A stretch of 64,000 nucleotides of DNA from positions 2,418,001 to 2,482,000 of the forward strand of contig NZ_CP051261.1 in the NCBI RefSeq assembly GCF_014236855.1, read 5' to 3'. Origin of the DNA: Xanthomonas sp. SI. GTDB lineage: Bacteria; Pseudomonadota; Gammaproteobacteria; Xanthomonadales; Xanthomonadaceae. A program made the position numbers and the translations under genes. Position 1 is the stretch's first letter, and each line of letters starts with the position of its first letter. A model generated the notes under the pieces. The model had not been told where the DNA came from and did no database searches. It saw only the letters and a list, made by a program, of their open reading frames with translations. Below are positions 1 through 7,976 of this stretch, in pieces.

Positions 1-221
1 ACGACAGTGGTGTCGATCATGGCTGTGCTACCTCGTGGGGAATGTGCATCTGGGTGGCCGGGTGGCGGTAGGTTGAGGGCGATGTTCCGCTTCCGCCGCG
101 CGCGGGGCCTTGATCCAGATCAATGCCCTTGCCGGCCGCGATCGGCATCGTGGCGGCACGCGGCGGTCCCCATCCCAATGCCGCCTTACAATGGCGGCCC
201 GTTCGCCGCGCAGAGTCCGTT

Positions 222-2114
222 TTGACCGATCCCGCCGAGTCGTCCGCCATACCGCCTGCCGAGTCGCCGCACCTGCGGCAGCAACGCGTGCGCTGGCTGG
301 CGTCGCTGGCCAGCGCGGCGCGTGGGCGGCAACGGCTGGCCGCGGCCGCGATCAGCCTGTCCGGGGCGCTGCTGATCGTGCAGGCCGGCGCCATCGCCTG
401 GTTGCTGCAGGCCTTGCTGGTGGAGGGTAGTGAACTGCCGCAGGCGCTGCCCGCGTTCGCCATCCTGGCGCTGGTGCTGATCGTGCGCGCGCTGCTCGGC
501 GCCTGCGCTCAGCGCGCCGCCGGCGATGTCGCCGATGCGGCGAAGTTCGAACTGCGCCGGCGCGTGTACCGGCGCCTGCTCCAACGCGGCCCGCTGTGGC
601 TGCGCGGTCAGCGCAACGGCGAACTGGGCGAATTGCTGCTGGCCCACGGTGACGCGCTGGACGGCTACTACGCCGGCTACCAGCCGGCGCGGCTGGAAGT
701 GAGCGTGGTGCCGTTGCTGATCCTGCTCACGGTCGGCTGGAGCGACTGGGTGGTGGGCCTGCTGCTGCTGTTCACCGCGCCGCTGGTGCCGATCTTCATG
801 ATGCTGGTCGGCTGGGGCGCCGAAGCCGCCGGGCGCCGCCAGCTGCGCGAGCTGGCGCGGATGGGCGGGCATTTCGCCGACCGGCTCAAGGGCCTGGGCC
901 TGCTGCGCCTGTACGGCCGCGGCGAGGACGAACTGCGCGGCATCGCCGCCGCCGCCGAGGGCGTGCGCGAACGTACCTTGAAGGTGCTGCGCATCGCCTT
1001 CCTGTCCTCGACCGTGCTCGAGTTCTTCGCCTCGGTCAGCGTGGCGATGGTGGCGATGTACCTGGGCCTGAGCTACCTGGGCATGATCGCGCTGCATGCG
1101 GCAGTGCCGACCCTGGGCGTGGGCGTGTTCTGCCTGCTGCTGGCGCCGGAGTTCTACGCGCCGCTGCGGCGCCTGGCCGCGCACTACCACGACCGCGCCA
1201 ACGCGCTGGCGGCGGCGGCCGAGGTGGAGCGCCTGCTTGGCGAGCTGCCGGATGCGGCGGTAGCGCTGGCGCCGTGCGTGTCGTCGCCGGCCGTTGCCGC
1301 GCCGGCGCTCTCATCGCTGGCGCCGCCGTTGTCTGTGCGACCTGCGCCCGCGATGCCGGCAACGCCCGATGGGTACGCAGTGCCGACGCCTGCAGCACCG
1401 CCGACGCCTGTGGTGCCTGCAACGCTCGCATTGCCTGAAAAGCCTTCAGTCCCCGCAGCGCCCACGCAGCCGCTGCTGCGCGCCGAAGGACTGACGCTGC
1501 GCCCGCAAGGCGCGCGCTGCGACGCGCTGCAGGATCTGTCCTTCAGCCTGCAGCCCGGCCAGCGCCTTGCTCTGGTCGGACCCAGCGGCAGCGGCAAGAG
1601 CACGCTGCTCGAAGCGCTGGCCGGCTGGCTGCCGCCGCGCGCCGGCAGCCTGCAACTGCGTCCCGGATTGCGCGTCGGCTACGCCGGGCAGCGCCCGTAC
1701 CTGTTCCATGGCAGCATCGCCGACAACCTGCGCCTGGCCGCTCCGCGGGCCAGCGCCGCGCAGCTGCACGCCGCGGCCGAGGCGGCGCAGGTCATGCGCT
1801 TCGCCGCGCATCTGCCGCTGGGCCTGGAGACCGTGATCGGCGAGCGCGGCTTCGGCCTGTCCGGCGGCGAGGCGCGGCGCATCGGCCTGGCGCGGCTGCT
1901 GCTGCGCGATCCCGAACTGTTGCTGCTCGACGAACCCACCGCCTTCCTCGACCCGGACACCGAAACCGAACTGCTGCGCACCCTGGCCGCCTTCAGCCAC
2001 GGCCGCAGCGTGATCGTCGCTACCCACAGCGAGGCCGCGATGCGCTGGGCCGATAGCGTGCTGCAGCTGCCCGCGCGCGTGACGGCGGATGACGCGATCG
2101 GAGCCGCACCATGA
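222..2114 (+). CDS. cydD: Thiol reductant ABC exporter subunit CydD
   Basis: CydD pairs with CydC in an inner-membrane ABC exporter of cysteine and glutathione that keeps the periplasm reduced for cytochrome bd and heme protein assembly. Six hydrophobic segments fill roughly residues 1-330. The ATPase domain starts near residue 417, with Walker A GPSGSGKST (about 453), signature LSGGE (about 546) and Walker B LLLLDEPT (about 567). Between the two lies an unusual Pro/Ala-rich linker of about 75 residues (about 342-416). I chose a TTG start at 222, which begins near the family N-terminus. An ATG at 123 in the same frame would add 33 unconserved residues, and neither start has a clear Shine-Dalgarno. 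The stop overlaps the cydC start (ATGA), so the two are translationally coupled. No cydAB lies in the window. Confidence 0.93.
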   Translation: MTDPAESSAIPPAESPHLRQQRVRWLASLASAARGRQRLAAAAISLSGALLIVQAGAIAWLLQALLVEGSELPQALPAFAILALVLIVRALLGACAQRAAGDVADAAKFELRRRVYRRLLQRGPLWLRGQRNGELGELLLAHGDALDGYYAGYQPARLEVSVVPLLILLTVGWSDWVVGLLLLFTAPLVPIFMMLVGWGAEAAGRRQLRELARMGGHFADRLKGLGLLRLYGRGEDELRGIAAAAEGVRERTLKVLRIAFLSSTVLEFFASVSVAMVAMYLGLSYLGMIALHAAVPTLGVGVFCLLLAPEFYAPLRRLAAHYHDRANALAAAAEVERLLGELPDAAVALAPCVSSPAVAAPALSSLAPPLSVRPAPAMPATPDGYAVPTPAAPPTPVVPATLALPEKPSVPAAPTQPLLRAEGLTLRPQGARCDALQDLSFSLQPGQRLALVGPSGSGKSTLLEALAGWLPPRAGSLQLRPGLRVGYAGQRPYLFHGSIADNLRLAAPRASAAQLHAAAEAAQVMRFAAHLPLGLETVIGERGFGLSGGEARRIGLARLLLRDPELLLLDEPTAFLDPDTETELLRTLAAFSHGRSVIVATHSEAAMRWADSVLQLPARVTADDAIGAAP

Positions 2115-3790
2115 GCGGCTCCGCGCGCGACGACGACCTGCGCAGCGTGTTCGGCCGCCACCTCGGCCGCCTGCTGCTGACCGCGCTGCTGCTGTTGTGC
2201 ACGATGCTGGCCGGGGTCGGCCTGCTCGGCCTGTCCGGCGGCTTCCTGACCGCCGCGGCGCTGGCCGGCGTGGCCGGCATGGGCAGCGGCTTCAACTTCT
2301 TCTCGCCCTCGGCCGGCATCCGTGCCTTGACCTTCGCGCGCATCGCTTCGCGCTACGGCGAAAAGCTGGTCGGCCATGACGCTACCTTGCGCATCGCCCG
2401 CGACCTGCGCGTGTGGTTCTTCCGCCGCGCGCTGCCGTTGGCACCGGCCAAACTCGGCGCCAGCCGCACCGGCGAACTGCTGGCACGCCTGATGTCGGAT
2501 ATCGGCGAGGTCGATGGCCTTGTGGTCCGCGCATTGGCGCCGCTGGTGGCGCTGCTGGGCATCGGCGTGGCCGGCGTGGCCGCGGCCGCCGCAATCTACT
2601 GGCCGGCGGCGCTGCTGTTGGCGGTGCTTGCAGTAGCGATCGGCGCCGGCGTGCCGTGGCTGGTCGCGCGCGGCGGCCGCGTGCGCGAGCAGCGCCGCGC
2701 GCAGCAGCGCGAGACGCTGCGCACGCTGGCCTACGAAGGCCTGGAAGGTGCCGCCGACCTGGCCGCGCTGGACGCGCAGGCCGACTGGATCGCGCGCGTG
2801 GATGCCAGCGCGCACGACCTGCGCGCGCAGGACCGCCAGCAGCGGCAGCGCCTGATCGGCGGCAATGCGCTGCACGCGCTGTGCGCCGCGCTGGGCTTGC
2901 TGGCGATGCTGTGGATCGCGCTGGGCGCAGCGCGCGCCGATCTGATCGGCGCCGAGCAGGCGGCCGGATTGATCTTCCTTACCGTGGCCCTGCTCGAGGT
3001 CTGGGCCGGCGCCGGCCTGGCCTGGCAGGCGCTGCAATCCGGCCGCGTCGCCGCGCAGCGGCTGCAGGCCATCGCCGGCCAGAGCGCGCCGGTGGCCGAC
3101 GCCGCGCAGCCGCAACCGCTGCCCGATGTCGGCGACGTGCAGTTCGACGGCGTGGTCTTCGCCTGGCCCGGCGAGACCCGACACGTGCTCGACGGCATCG
3201 ACCTGCGCATCGCCCCGGGCGAGCGCGTGGCCATCTGCGGCGACAGCGGCAGCGGCAAGACCACGTTGTCGGCGCTGCTGCTGCGCTTGTGGGATCCGCA
3301 GCAGGGCAGCGTCCGCTATGCCGGCGTGGACCTGCGCGAGCTGGCCCAGGCGCAATGGCACCAGCGTATCGCCTGGCTGCCGCAGGGCGCGCCGGTGTTC
3401 GCCGGCAGCGTGCGCGACAACCTGCGCCTGGGAGCGATCGATGCCGACGACGCCAGCTTGCAGCGCGCGCTCGCCGACGTACGCCTGGGCGCGTGGCTGC
3501 ACGAAGTCGGCGGCCTGGACGCCTGGCTGGGCGAGAACGGCGCGACCATGTCGGCAGGCCAGGCGCGACGCTTGGCCCTGGCCCGCGCGCTGCTGCGTAA
3601 CGCACCGCTGCTGGTGCTGGACGAACCCACCGAAGGCCTGGACGTGGACACGGCGCAGGCCTTGCTGCGCGACCTGACCAGCGCGCTCGGGCAGCGCAGC
3701 TTGCTGCTGATCAGCCACGACGCGCTGCCCGACGGCGTGGTGCACGCGCGTTATCGGTTACAGCAGGGGCGGCTCGTGCCGCTGAACTGA
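2111..3790 (+). CDS. cydC: Thiol reductant ABC exporter subunit CydC
   Basis: Second half-transporter of the CydDC heterodimer. The 559-residue protein has an N-terminal membrane domain (hydrophobic stretches at about 18-60, 135-180 and 255-310) and a C-terminal ATPase domain with Walker A GDSGSGKTT near 376, signature MSAGQ near 479 (the usual LSGGQ is degenerate) and Walker B LLVLDEPT near 500. It starts inside the cydD stop codon. A degenerate signature in one half is common in heterodimeric ABC exporters, though the family identity rests mainly on pairing with CydD and on overall organisation. The gene ends at a convergent junction with a strong hairpin just downstream. Confidence 0.92.
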   Translation: MSGSARDDDLRSVFGRHLGRLLLTALLLLCTMLAGVGLLGLSGGFLTAAALAGVAGMGSGFNFFSPSAGIRALTFARIASRYGEKLVGHDATLRIARDLRVWFFRRALPLAPAKLGASRTGELLARLMSDIGEVDGLVVRALAPLVALLGIGVAGVAAAAAIYWPAALLLAVLAVAIGAGVPWLVARGGRVREQRRAQQRETLRTLAYEGLEGAADLAALDAQADWIARVDASAHDLRAQDRQQRQRLIGGNALHALCAALGLLAMLWIALGAARADLIGAEQAAGLIFLTVALLEVWAGAGLAWQALQSGRVAAQRLQAIAGQSAPVADAAQPQPLPDVGDVQFDGVVFAWPGETRHVLDGIDLRIAPGERVAICGDSGSGKTTLSALLLRLWDPQQGSVRYAGVDLRELAQAQWHQRIAWLPQGAPVFAGSVRDNLRLGAIDADDASLQRALADVRLGAWLHEVGGLDAWLGENGATMSAGQARRLALARALLRNAPLLVLDEPTEGLDVDTAQALLRDLTSALGQRSLLLISHDALPDGVVHARYRLQQGRLVPLN

Positions 3791-3831
3791 GCCGCACCGG
3801 TAGCGTGCCGGGTCAGCCATTGGTGCCCTCC

Positions 3832-3862
3832 GCGGCGAACGCAGCGCACAGGCGTTCGCCGC
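3832..3862. terminator. Hairpin between convergent cydC and DUF1294 gene
   Basis: A perfect 11-bp inverted repeat, GCGGCGAACGC at 3832-3842 and GCGTTCGCCGC at 3852-3862, encloses a 9-nt loop. It lies between the cydC stop and the stop of the opposite-strand gene, so it could end transcripts from both sides. There is no U-tract, so intrinsic termination is uncertain and mRNA 3'-end protection is an alternative. Confidence 0.45.
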
Positions 3863-3895
3863 GCCAGGCGCACACGGTCCGCGCCGCGGCGCGGA

Positions 3896-4522
3896 TCACG
3901 CGCTCAGCAAATTGCGCAACGCCTGCGCGTCCGCAGCCAGCAGCAGCCAGGCCAGCGCGAACAGGTTGAGCAGCACCGCGGCCCAGAACACGAACTGAAA
4001 GCTGATCTTGCGCGATTTGTGCCGAAACTGCCCCTGCGCGAACAGCGCGCCTGGCCAGCCGCCGGCCAGCGCCAGCAATTGCAGCGTCGTCTCCGGGGTC
4101 CGCCACTGGCCGCGCTGTGCCGCCGACTTGTCGATGCCGTACAACAGCAGCGCGGCGGCGCTGCAGCCCAGGTAGCAGGCCGCCAGCCACCCCGGTACGC
4201 GCCCGCTCGCTGCGGCACCGACGATGGCCAGCAAGGCGCCGGCACCGAGCCAGCGTCGCGGCAGCCAGGGCGCGGCATGCGCCGCCCCGCGGCGTGCGCC
4301 CGGCAGCGTGGCGCGAACCGCGCGGATACGCACGGCGGACACGCGCCCACGCGCATCGGTCGCGGTTTCGTAGGTGATCGCATCGCCGTCGCGCGGCCGC
4401 CGTCCCGCGCGCCGCTCGAACGCCTGGATATGCACGAAGGCGCGCGTGCCGCCGCCGTTGGGAACGACAAAGCCGAAACCGCTGGCGTCGTTCCAATCGC
4501 TCAGGCGTCCTTGATAGCGCAT
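3896..4522 (-). CDS. Cold-shock domain + DUF1294 membrane protein
   Basis: A 208-residue protein in two parts. Residues 1-70 resemble a cold-shock OB fold (RNP1-like GFGFV at 15-19 and FVHIQAF at 29-35). Residues 90-208 are hydrophobic with the DUF1294 pattern (YGIDKSAAQ near 128, GGWPGALFAQ near 154, FRHKSRKISFQ near 166) and about four membrane segments. Proteins of this architecture are found in many gammaproteobacteria, and their function is unknown. The start at 4522 leaves 26 nt after the metX stop. A start 11 codons earlier (4555) would overlap metX. The two genes are probably co-transcribed, but nothing ties their functions together. Confidence 0.85.
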   Translation of the reverse strand: MRYQGRLSDWNDASGFGFVVPNGGGTRAFVHIQAFERRAGRRPRDGDAITYETATDARGRVSAVRIRAVRATLPGARRGAAHAAPWLPRRWLGAGALLAIVGAAASGRVPGWLAACYLGCSAAALLLYGIDKSAAQRGQWRTPETTLQLLALAGGWPGALFAQGQFRHKSRKISFQFVFWAAVLLNLFALAWLLLAADAQALRNLLSA

Positions 4523-4548
4523 CGCACGGACATCGCGCGTGTCGCGGC

Positions 4549-5661
4549 TCAGCATTGCGCCAGGAACTCGCGCACCGCCGGCCCGAAACGCGCGAAATCG
4601 ACCAGGAACGCATCGTGTCCTTGCGGCGAGTCCAGACCCAGGAACTGCGCGTCGGCGCCGCCGGCGCGCAAGCCGTCGGCGATCTGCTGCTGTTGCTGCA
4701 CCGGGAACAGGATGTCGGTGTTGGCGCCGATCGCCAGCGCGCGTTCGATGCGGATCGTCGCCAACCCGGCGAGCACGTGGCCGCCGGCGTATTCGGCCAG
4801 GTCGAACCAGTCCATCGAACGGCTCAGGTACAGGTAGCAGTTCGGGTCGAAGCGGCGCACGAAGCGCCGCGCATGGCCTTCCAGGTAGCTTTCGACCTGG
4901 AATTCCAGGCCGAACGGATCCTCGTCGGCCTGGTCCGAATCCAGCCGCACGCGGCCGAAGCGGCCATCCCATTCCAGCGCCGAACGGTAGGTGATGACGC
5001 CCAGCTTGCGCGCCATGCGCATGCCCGACTCCGGATAGGTGGCCTCGTCGTAGTCGCCGCCGTTCCAGTTCGGATCCAGGCGGATCGCCTCGCGCTGCAG
5101 CGAGCGGATCGCGATCGAGAATGGCAATGCCTGCGCGCTGCCGGAGATGTTGATGTGGCTGCGCGCCAGTCCCGGATGCTGGCGCAGCAGCGCCAGCGCG
5201 GTCATGCCGCCCATCGAGTTGCCGATCACGCACGCCAGCCGCTCGATGCCCAGCGCGCGCACCACGTGTGCGGCGGCATCGGCGACGTCTTCGATCGACA
5301 ACTCGGGGAAGCGCAGGCGATATGGTTGCGCGTCGTCCGGATTCGGCGAGGCCGGGCCGGTCGAGCCCTTGCAGCTGCCCAGCGAATTCACGCAGATCAC
5401 GAACCAGCGCTGGGTGTCGATCGGCTTGCCGGCACCGAGCATCGCCTCCCACCAGCCGGGGCTGGGATCGTCGGCGTGCGCGGCGGCGTGCGCGTCCGGC
5501 GACAGCCCGGTGACGATCAGGATCGCATTGCTGCGGTCCGCCGCCAGCGTGCCCCAGGTTTCGTAGGCGACGCGCGCATCGCGCAGCTGGCCGCCGCGCT
5601 TCATCGGGAACGGCGAGGGCAGGGCGAGGAAGCGGCTGCCGGGAGGAATGAATTCGGTCAT
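4549..5661 (-). CDS. metX: MetX-family serine/homoserine O-succinyltransferase
   Basis: Alpha/beta-hydrolase-fold acyltransferase of 370 residues, normal for MetX. The nucleophile Ser149 sits in GNSMGG; Asp316 (NTDILFP) and His349 (QGHDAF) complete the triad. The acyl-binding loop reads LGSCKGSTGPASPNP (94-108). The enzyme activates the hydroxyl of homoserine or serine with an acyl-CoA. MetX enzymes of Xanthomonas relatives have been reassigned from homoserine acetyltransferase to serine O-succinyltransferase acting in cysteine synthesis, so the substrate cannot be read from family membership alone. No methionine-pathway neighbour is present to help. A pair of REP-like repeats lies upstream, between 5751 and 5841. 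Confidence 0.9.
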   Translation of the reverse strand: MTEFIPPGSRFLALPSPFPMKRGGQLRDARVAYETWGTLAADRSNAILIVTGLSPDAHAAAHADDPSPGWWEAMLGAGKPIDTQRWFVICVNSLGSCKGSTGPASPNPDDAQPYRLRFPELSIEDVADAAAHVVRALGIERLACVIGNSMGGMTALALLRQHPGLARSHINISGSAQALPFSIAIRSLQREAIRLDPNWNGGDYDEATYPESGMRMARKLGVITYRSALEWDGRFGRVRLDSDQADEDPFGLEFQVESYLEGHARRFVRRFDPNCYLYLSRSMDWFDLAEYAGGHVLAGLATIRIERALAIGANTDILFPVQQQQQIADGLRAGGADAQFLGLDSPQGHDAFLVDFARFGPAVREFLAQC

Positions 5662-5750
5662 GCGCCGATTCTAGCCGTGCCGCGGCGGCCGCGGCGTGCG
5701 TGCGGCGTGGCGAAGGACGGTGCGGAGGCGATGCGCGCGAGGTCGATGCT

Positions 5751-5841
5751 CCCTGTAGGAGCGGCTTCAGCCGCGACATGGGCGCCGGAAGGATGTCGGC
5801 TGCGGAAAATTGCTGTCACCGCTGAAGCCGCTCCTACAGGG
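5751..5841. repeat. REP-like inverted repeat pair
   Basis: Two copies of the motif TGTAGGAGCGGCTTCAGC, in opposite orientation (5751-5771 and 5821-5841), form a perfect 21-bp inverted repeat around a 49-nt spacer. Each copy also contains its own short stem (GCGGCTTCAGCCGC in the first). The same motif recurs at 53434-53508, with divergent relatives at 34944-35007 and 53601-53680. The element lies between metX and ccmI, which are on the same strand, in the promoter region of metX. Confidence 0.85.
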
Positions 5842-5849
5842 ACGCCGAG

Positions 5850-6926
5850 CTATGGCTTGCCGAGCACCAACTCCACCGGCGTCGCCGTCGGCAGCGTTAC
5901 CGTCACCGGTGCCGATTCCAGGTCGCCTTCCTGGCGCATCGCGTTGCCGCTGTTCGAGAGCCGCGCCAGCACCTGCACCTGCTTGAGCTGCGACAGCTTC
6001 TGCGTCGGCATCGGGCTGTCGCCGTCGCTCAGGGTCACGCGCAGCGGCAGCGATTGCAGCGGATGTTTCTGCACCGCGACCGGCATCGGCGGGCCACCGG
6101 GCACGCGCGCGATCACGAATACGCTGGCGTCGCCGCGCAGGCGCACGCGTGCGGCGAAGTCCGGATCCAGCGATACCGCAACGGTGAGCGTGCCGGCAGC
6201 GGCGGTTGCGGACGAAGCGGCAGGGTTCTGCGCGGCCGTTGCGCTTGCCGCAGCCGTCGCCGCTGCGCCTGGTGCGGCGGCCGGCAGCGCCGGCAAGCCG
6301 GCATCGGCACGCGCAGCATCGATCTGCGGACGCAGCGCCGCGGCAGTGGCGGCATCCACGCGCGGCAGCAGCGCTTCCCAGGTCGCCGCGGCCTCGGCAT
6401 GTTGGCCGCGCTGGCGCTGCGCGATGCCCAGGAACCAGGCGGCGCGCTCGTTGTTCGGTTCGACCTGCAAGGCATGCCGCAGCCAGGCGATGCCTTGCGC
6501 ATCGAACTGGCGCTGCGGCGTGGCCAGCGCGCGCGCTTCGGCCGCCTGCACCAGCCATTGCGCTTCATCCGGCGCCAGCTGCACCGCACGTGCGAACGCG
6601 GCGGCGGCTTCGTTGGGGCGGCCCAGCGACATCTGCGAACGCGCCAGCAGCGCCCAGCCTTCGGCGCGGTTGGGATCCTTGGCCAGCGCCGCCTGCAACT
6701 GCGCCACCCCGTCTTCCAGGTTGCGCGGCGCTTCGCGGTTCTGCGCCTGCAGCGCGCGCGGCGTGCCGACCAGTGCATACAACGCGGCGGCGGCCACGCC
6801 CAGCGCCAGCACCGCGACCGCGAGCAGCGGCGCGCCGCCGCGGCTGCGCCGCAACGGCCACAGCACCGCGCCGAACACCAGCGCGGCCAGGACCGCCGCG
6901 GCGGCATGCATGCCCCAGCTCAGCAT
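5850..6926 (-). CDS. ccmI: Cytochrome c biogenesis TPR protein CcmI
   Basis: A 358-residue membrane protein that presents apocytochrome c to the heme ligation complex (CcmF/CcmH). Two N-terminal hydrophobic segments (about 5-20 and 31-52) precede TPR repeats (for example AEGWALLARSQMSLGRPNEA and NERAAWFLGIAQRQRGQ), then a Pro/Ala linker and a C-terminal Ig-like domain with VSLDPDFAARV. The start at 6926 lies 4 nt downstream of the ccmH stop. It is the last gene of the ccm operon. In E. coli this domain is fused to CcmH; here it is separate. Confidence 0.9.
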   Translation of the reverse strand: MLSWGMHAAAAVLAALVFGAVLWPLRRSRGGAPLLAVAVLALGVAAAALYALVGTPRALQAQNREAPRNLEDGVAQLQAALAKDPNRAEGWALLARSQMSLGRPNEAAAAFARAVQLAPDEAQWLVQAAEARALATPQRQFDAQGIAWLRHALQVEPNNERAAWFLGIAQRQRGQHAEAAATWEALLPRVDAATAAALRPQIDAARADAGLPALPAAAPGAAATAAASATAAQNPAASSATAAAGTLTVAVSLDPDFAARVRLRGDASVFVIARVPGGPPMPVAVQKHPLQSLPLRVTLSDGDSPMPTQKLSQLKQVQVLARLSNSGNAMRQEGDLESAPVTVTLPTATPVELVLGKP

Positions 6927-6930
6927 CGCT

Positions 6931-7377
6931 TCACCATTCCTGTTCCTCCTGCGCCGGCGGCGCAGCGGCGGCCGGCGCGCGACGGCGCACCACCCAGACC
7001 ACGAGCAGCGCACCGGCGCCGAGCAGCAGCAACGGCCCGAACCACAGCAGCCAGGTGCGCGCTTCCACCTGCGGCCGGTACAGCACGAACTCGCCGTAGC
7101 GATCGACCAGGAAGCGCTTGATCTCCGCGTCCGAACGCCCCTGCTGCATCAGTTGCAGCACTTCGCGGCGCAGGTCCAGCGCGATCTGCGCATGCGAGTC
7201 GGCCAGCGACTGGTTCTGGCACTGCACGCAGCGCAGTTCGGCGGTCAGCGCATGGAAGCGCGCTTCCTCGGCCGCCGAACGGTAGGCCAGCGGGGTCTGA
7301 TCGGCCACCGGCTGCGCGCCGGCGTGCCCGGCGCATGCCAGCAGCACCAGCAGCAGCGCGAGCCAACGGCGCGTCAC
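6931..7377 (-). CDS. ccmH: Cytochrome c-type biogenesis protein CcmH (CcmL)
   Basis: A 148-residue periplasmic thiol protein that reduces the apocytochrome CXXCH motif before heme attachment. It has a signal peptide (residues 1-21, cleaved near GHAGA), the redox motif LRCVQCQNQS (C50 and C53), and a C-terminal membrane anchor (about 108-131) followed by an RRR stop-transfer. The GTG start overlaps the dsbE stop (GTGA), so translation is coupled to the upstream thioredoxin gene that is its likely electron partner. Confidence 0.92.
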   Translation of the reverse strand: MTRRWLALLLVLLACAGHAGAQPVADQTPLAYRSAAEEARFHALTAELRCVQCQNQSLADSHAQIALDLRREVLQLMQQGRSDAEIKRFLVDRYGEFVLYRPQVEARTWLLWFGPLLLLGAGALLVVWVVRRRAPAAAAPPAQEEQEW

Positions 7378-7976
7378 GGTGCGGCCCGGCCCTGCTTGGC
7401 GGCCGGCGCGTCGCGCTCGGCCTGCAGCAGCGCCGGCAGCAGTTCGTCCTGCACGATCTGGTCGGTCAATGCGCCCGAATGCTTCCAGCGCACCACGCCA
7501 TGCGCGTCGACCAGGAAGGTCTCCGGTGCCGCGGCCACGCCCCAGTCGATCGCGGTGCGTCCTTCCGGATCGAACAGCACCACGAAGAACGGATTGCCCA
7601 ACTGCTCCAGCCAGTGCAGCGCATCTTCGCGAGTGTCCTTCCAGTCGTAGCCGATCACCCGCACGCGCTTGGTCAGCGCGAAGCGGGTCAGCACCGGATG
7701 TTCCTCGCGGCAGGTGGCGCACCAGCTGCCCCACACGTTGAGCACGTACGGCGCGCCGCGCAGTTCGGCGCTGCGCACGCGGATCGACGCATCGTGCAGC
7801 ACCGGCAGTTCAAACGCCGGCGCCGGCTTGCCGATCAGCGCCGATGGCAGCGCATCGCGATCGGCCACCCCGGAGCGCTGCACCGCATAGAACATCAACG
7901 CCAGCAGGCCGAGGAAGAACAGGGCGCCGAGCACGATGGCGGCGAGCGGCAGGCGGCGTGGAGCAGGAGCGGACAT
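7374..7976 (-). CDS. dsbE: Thiol:disulfide interchange protein DsbE/CcmG
   Basis: A 200-residue membrane-anchored thioredoxin-like protein. One N-terminal membrane segment (about 11-30) is followed by a thioredoxin fold with WGSWCATCREEHP (C86 and C89) and the cis-Pro region VAAAPETFLVD (147-157). It passes electrons from DsbD to CcmH or the apocytochrome. The start codon overlaps the ccmF stop (ATGA) and its own stop overlaps ccmH (GTGA), placing it in an unbroken coupled chain. Confidence 0.95.
   Translation of the reverse strand: MSAPAPRRLPLAAIVLGALFFLGLLALMFYAVQRSGVADRDALPSALIGKPAPAFELPVLHDASIRVRSAELRGAPYVLNVWGSWCATCREEHPVLTRFALTKRVRVIGYDWKDTREDALHWLEQLGNPFFVVLFDPEGRTAIDWGVAAAPETFLVDAHGVVRWKHSGALTDQIVQDELLPALLQAERDAPAAKQGRAAP

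Noticed and set aside
3896..5779. A single 627-codon minus-strand frame covering the DUF1294 gene and the region opposite metX frame
   Set aside because: The first 400 residues are an out-of-frame reading of metX. Only the last 208 residues form a recognisable protein.
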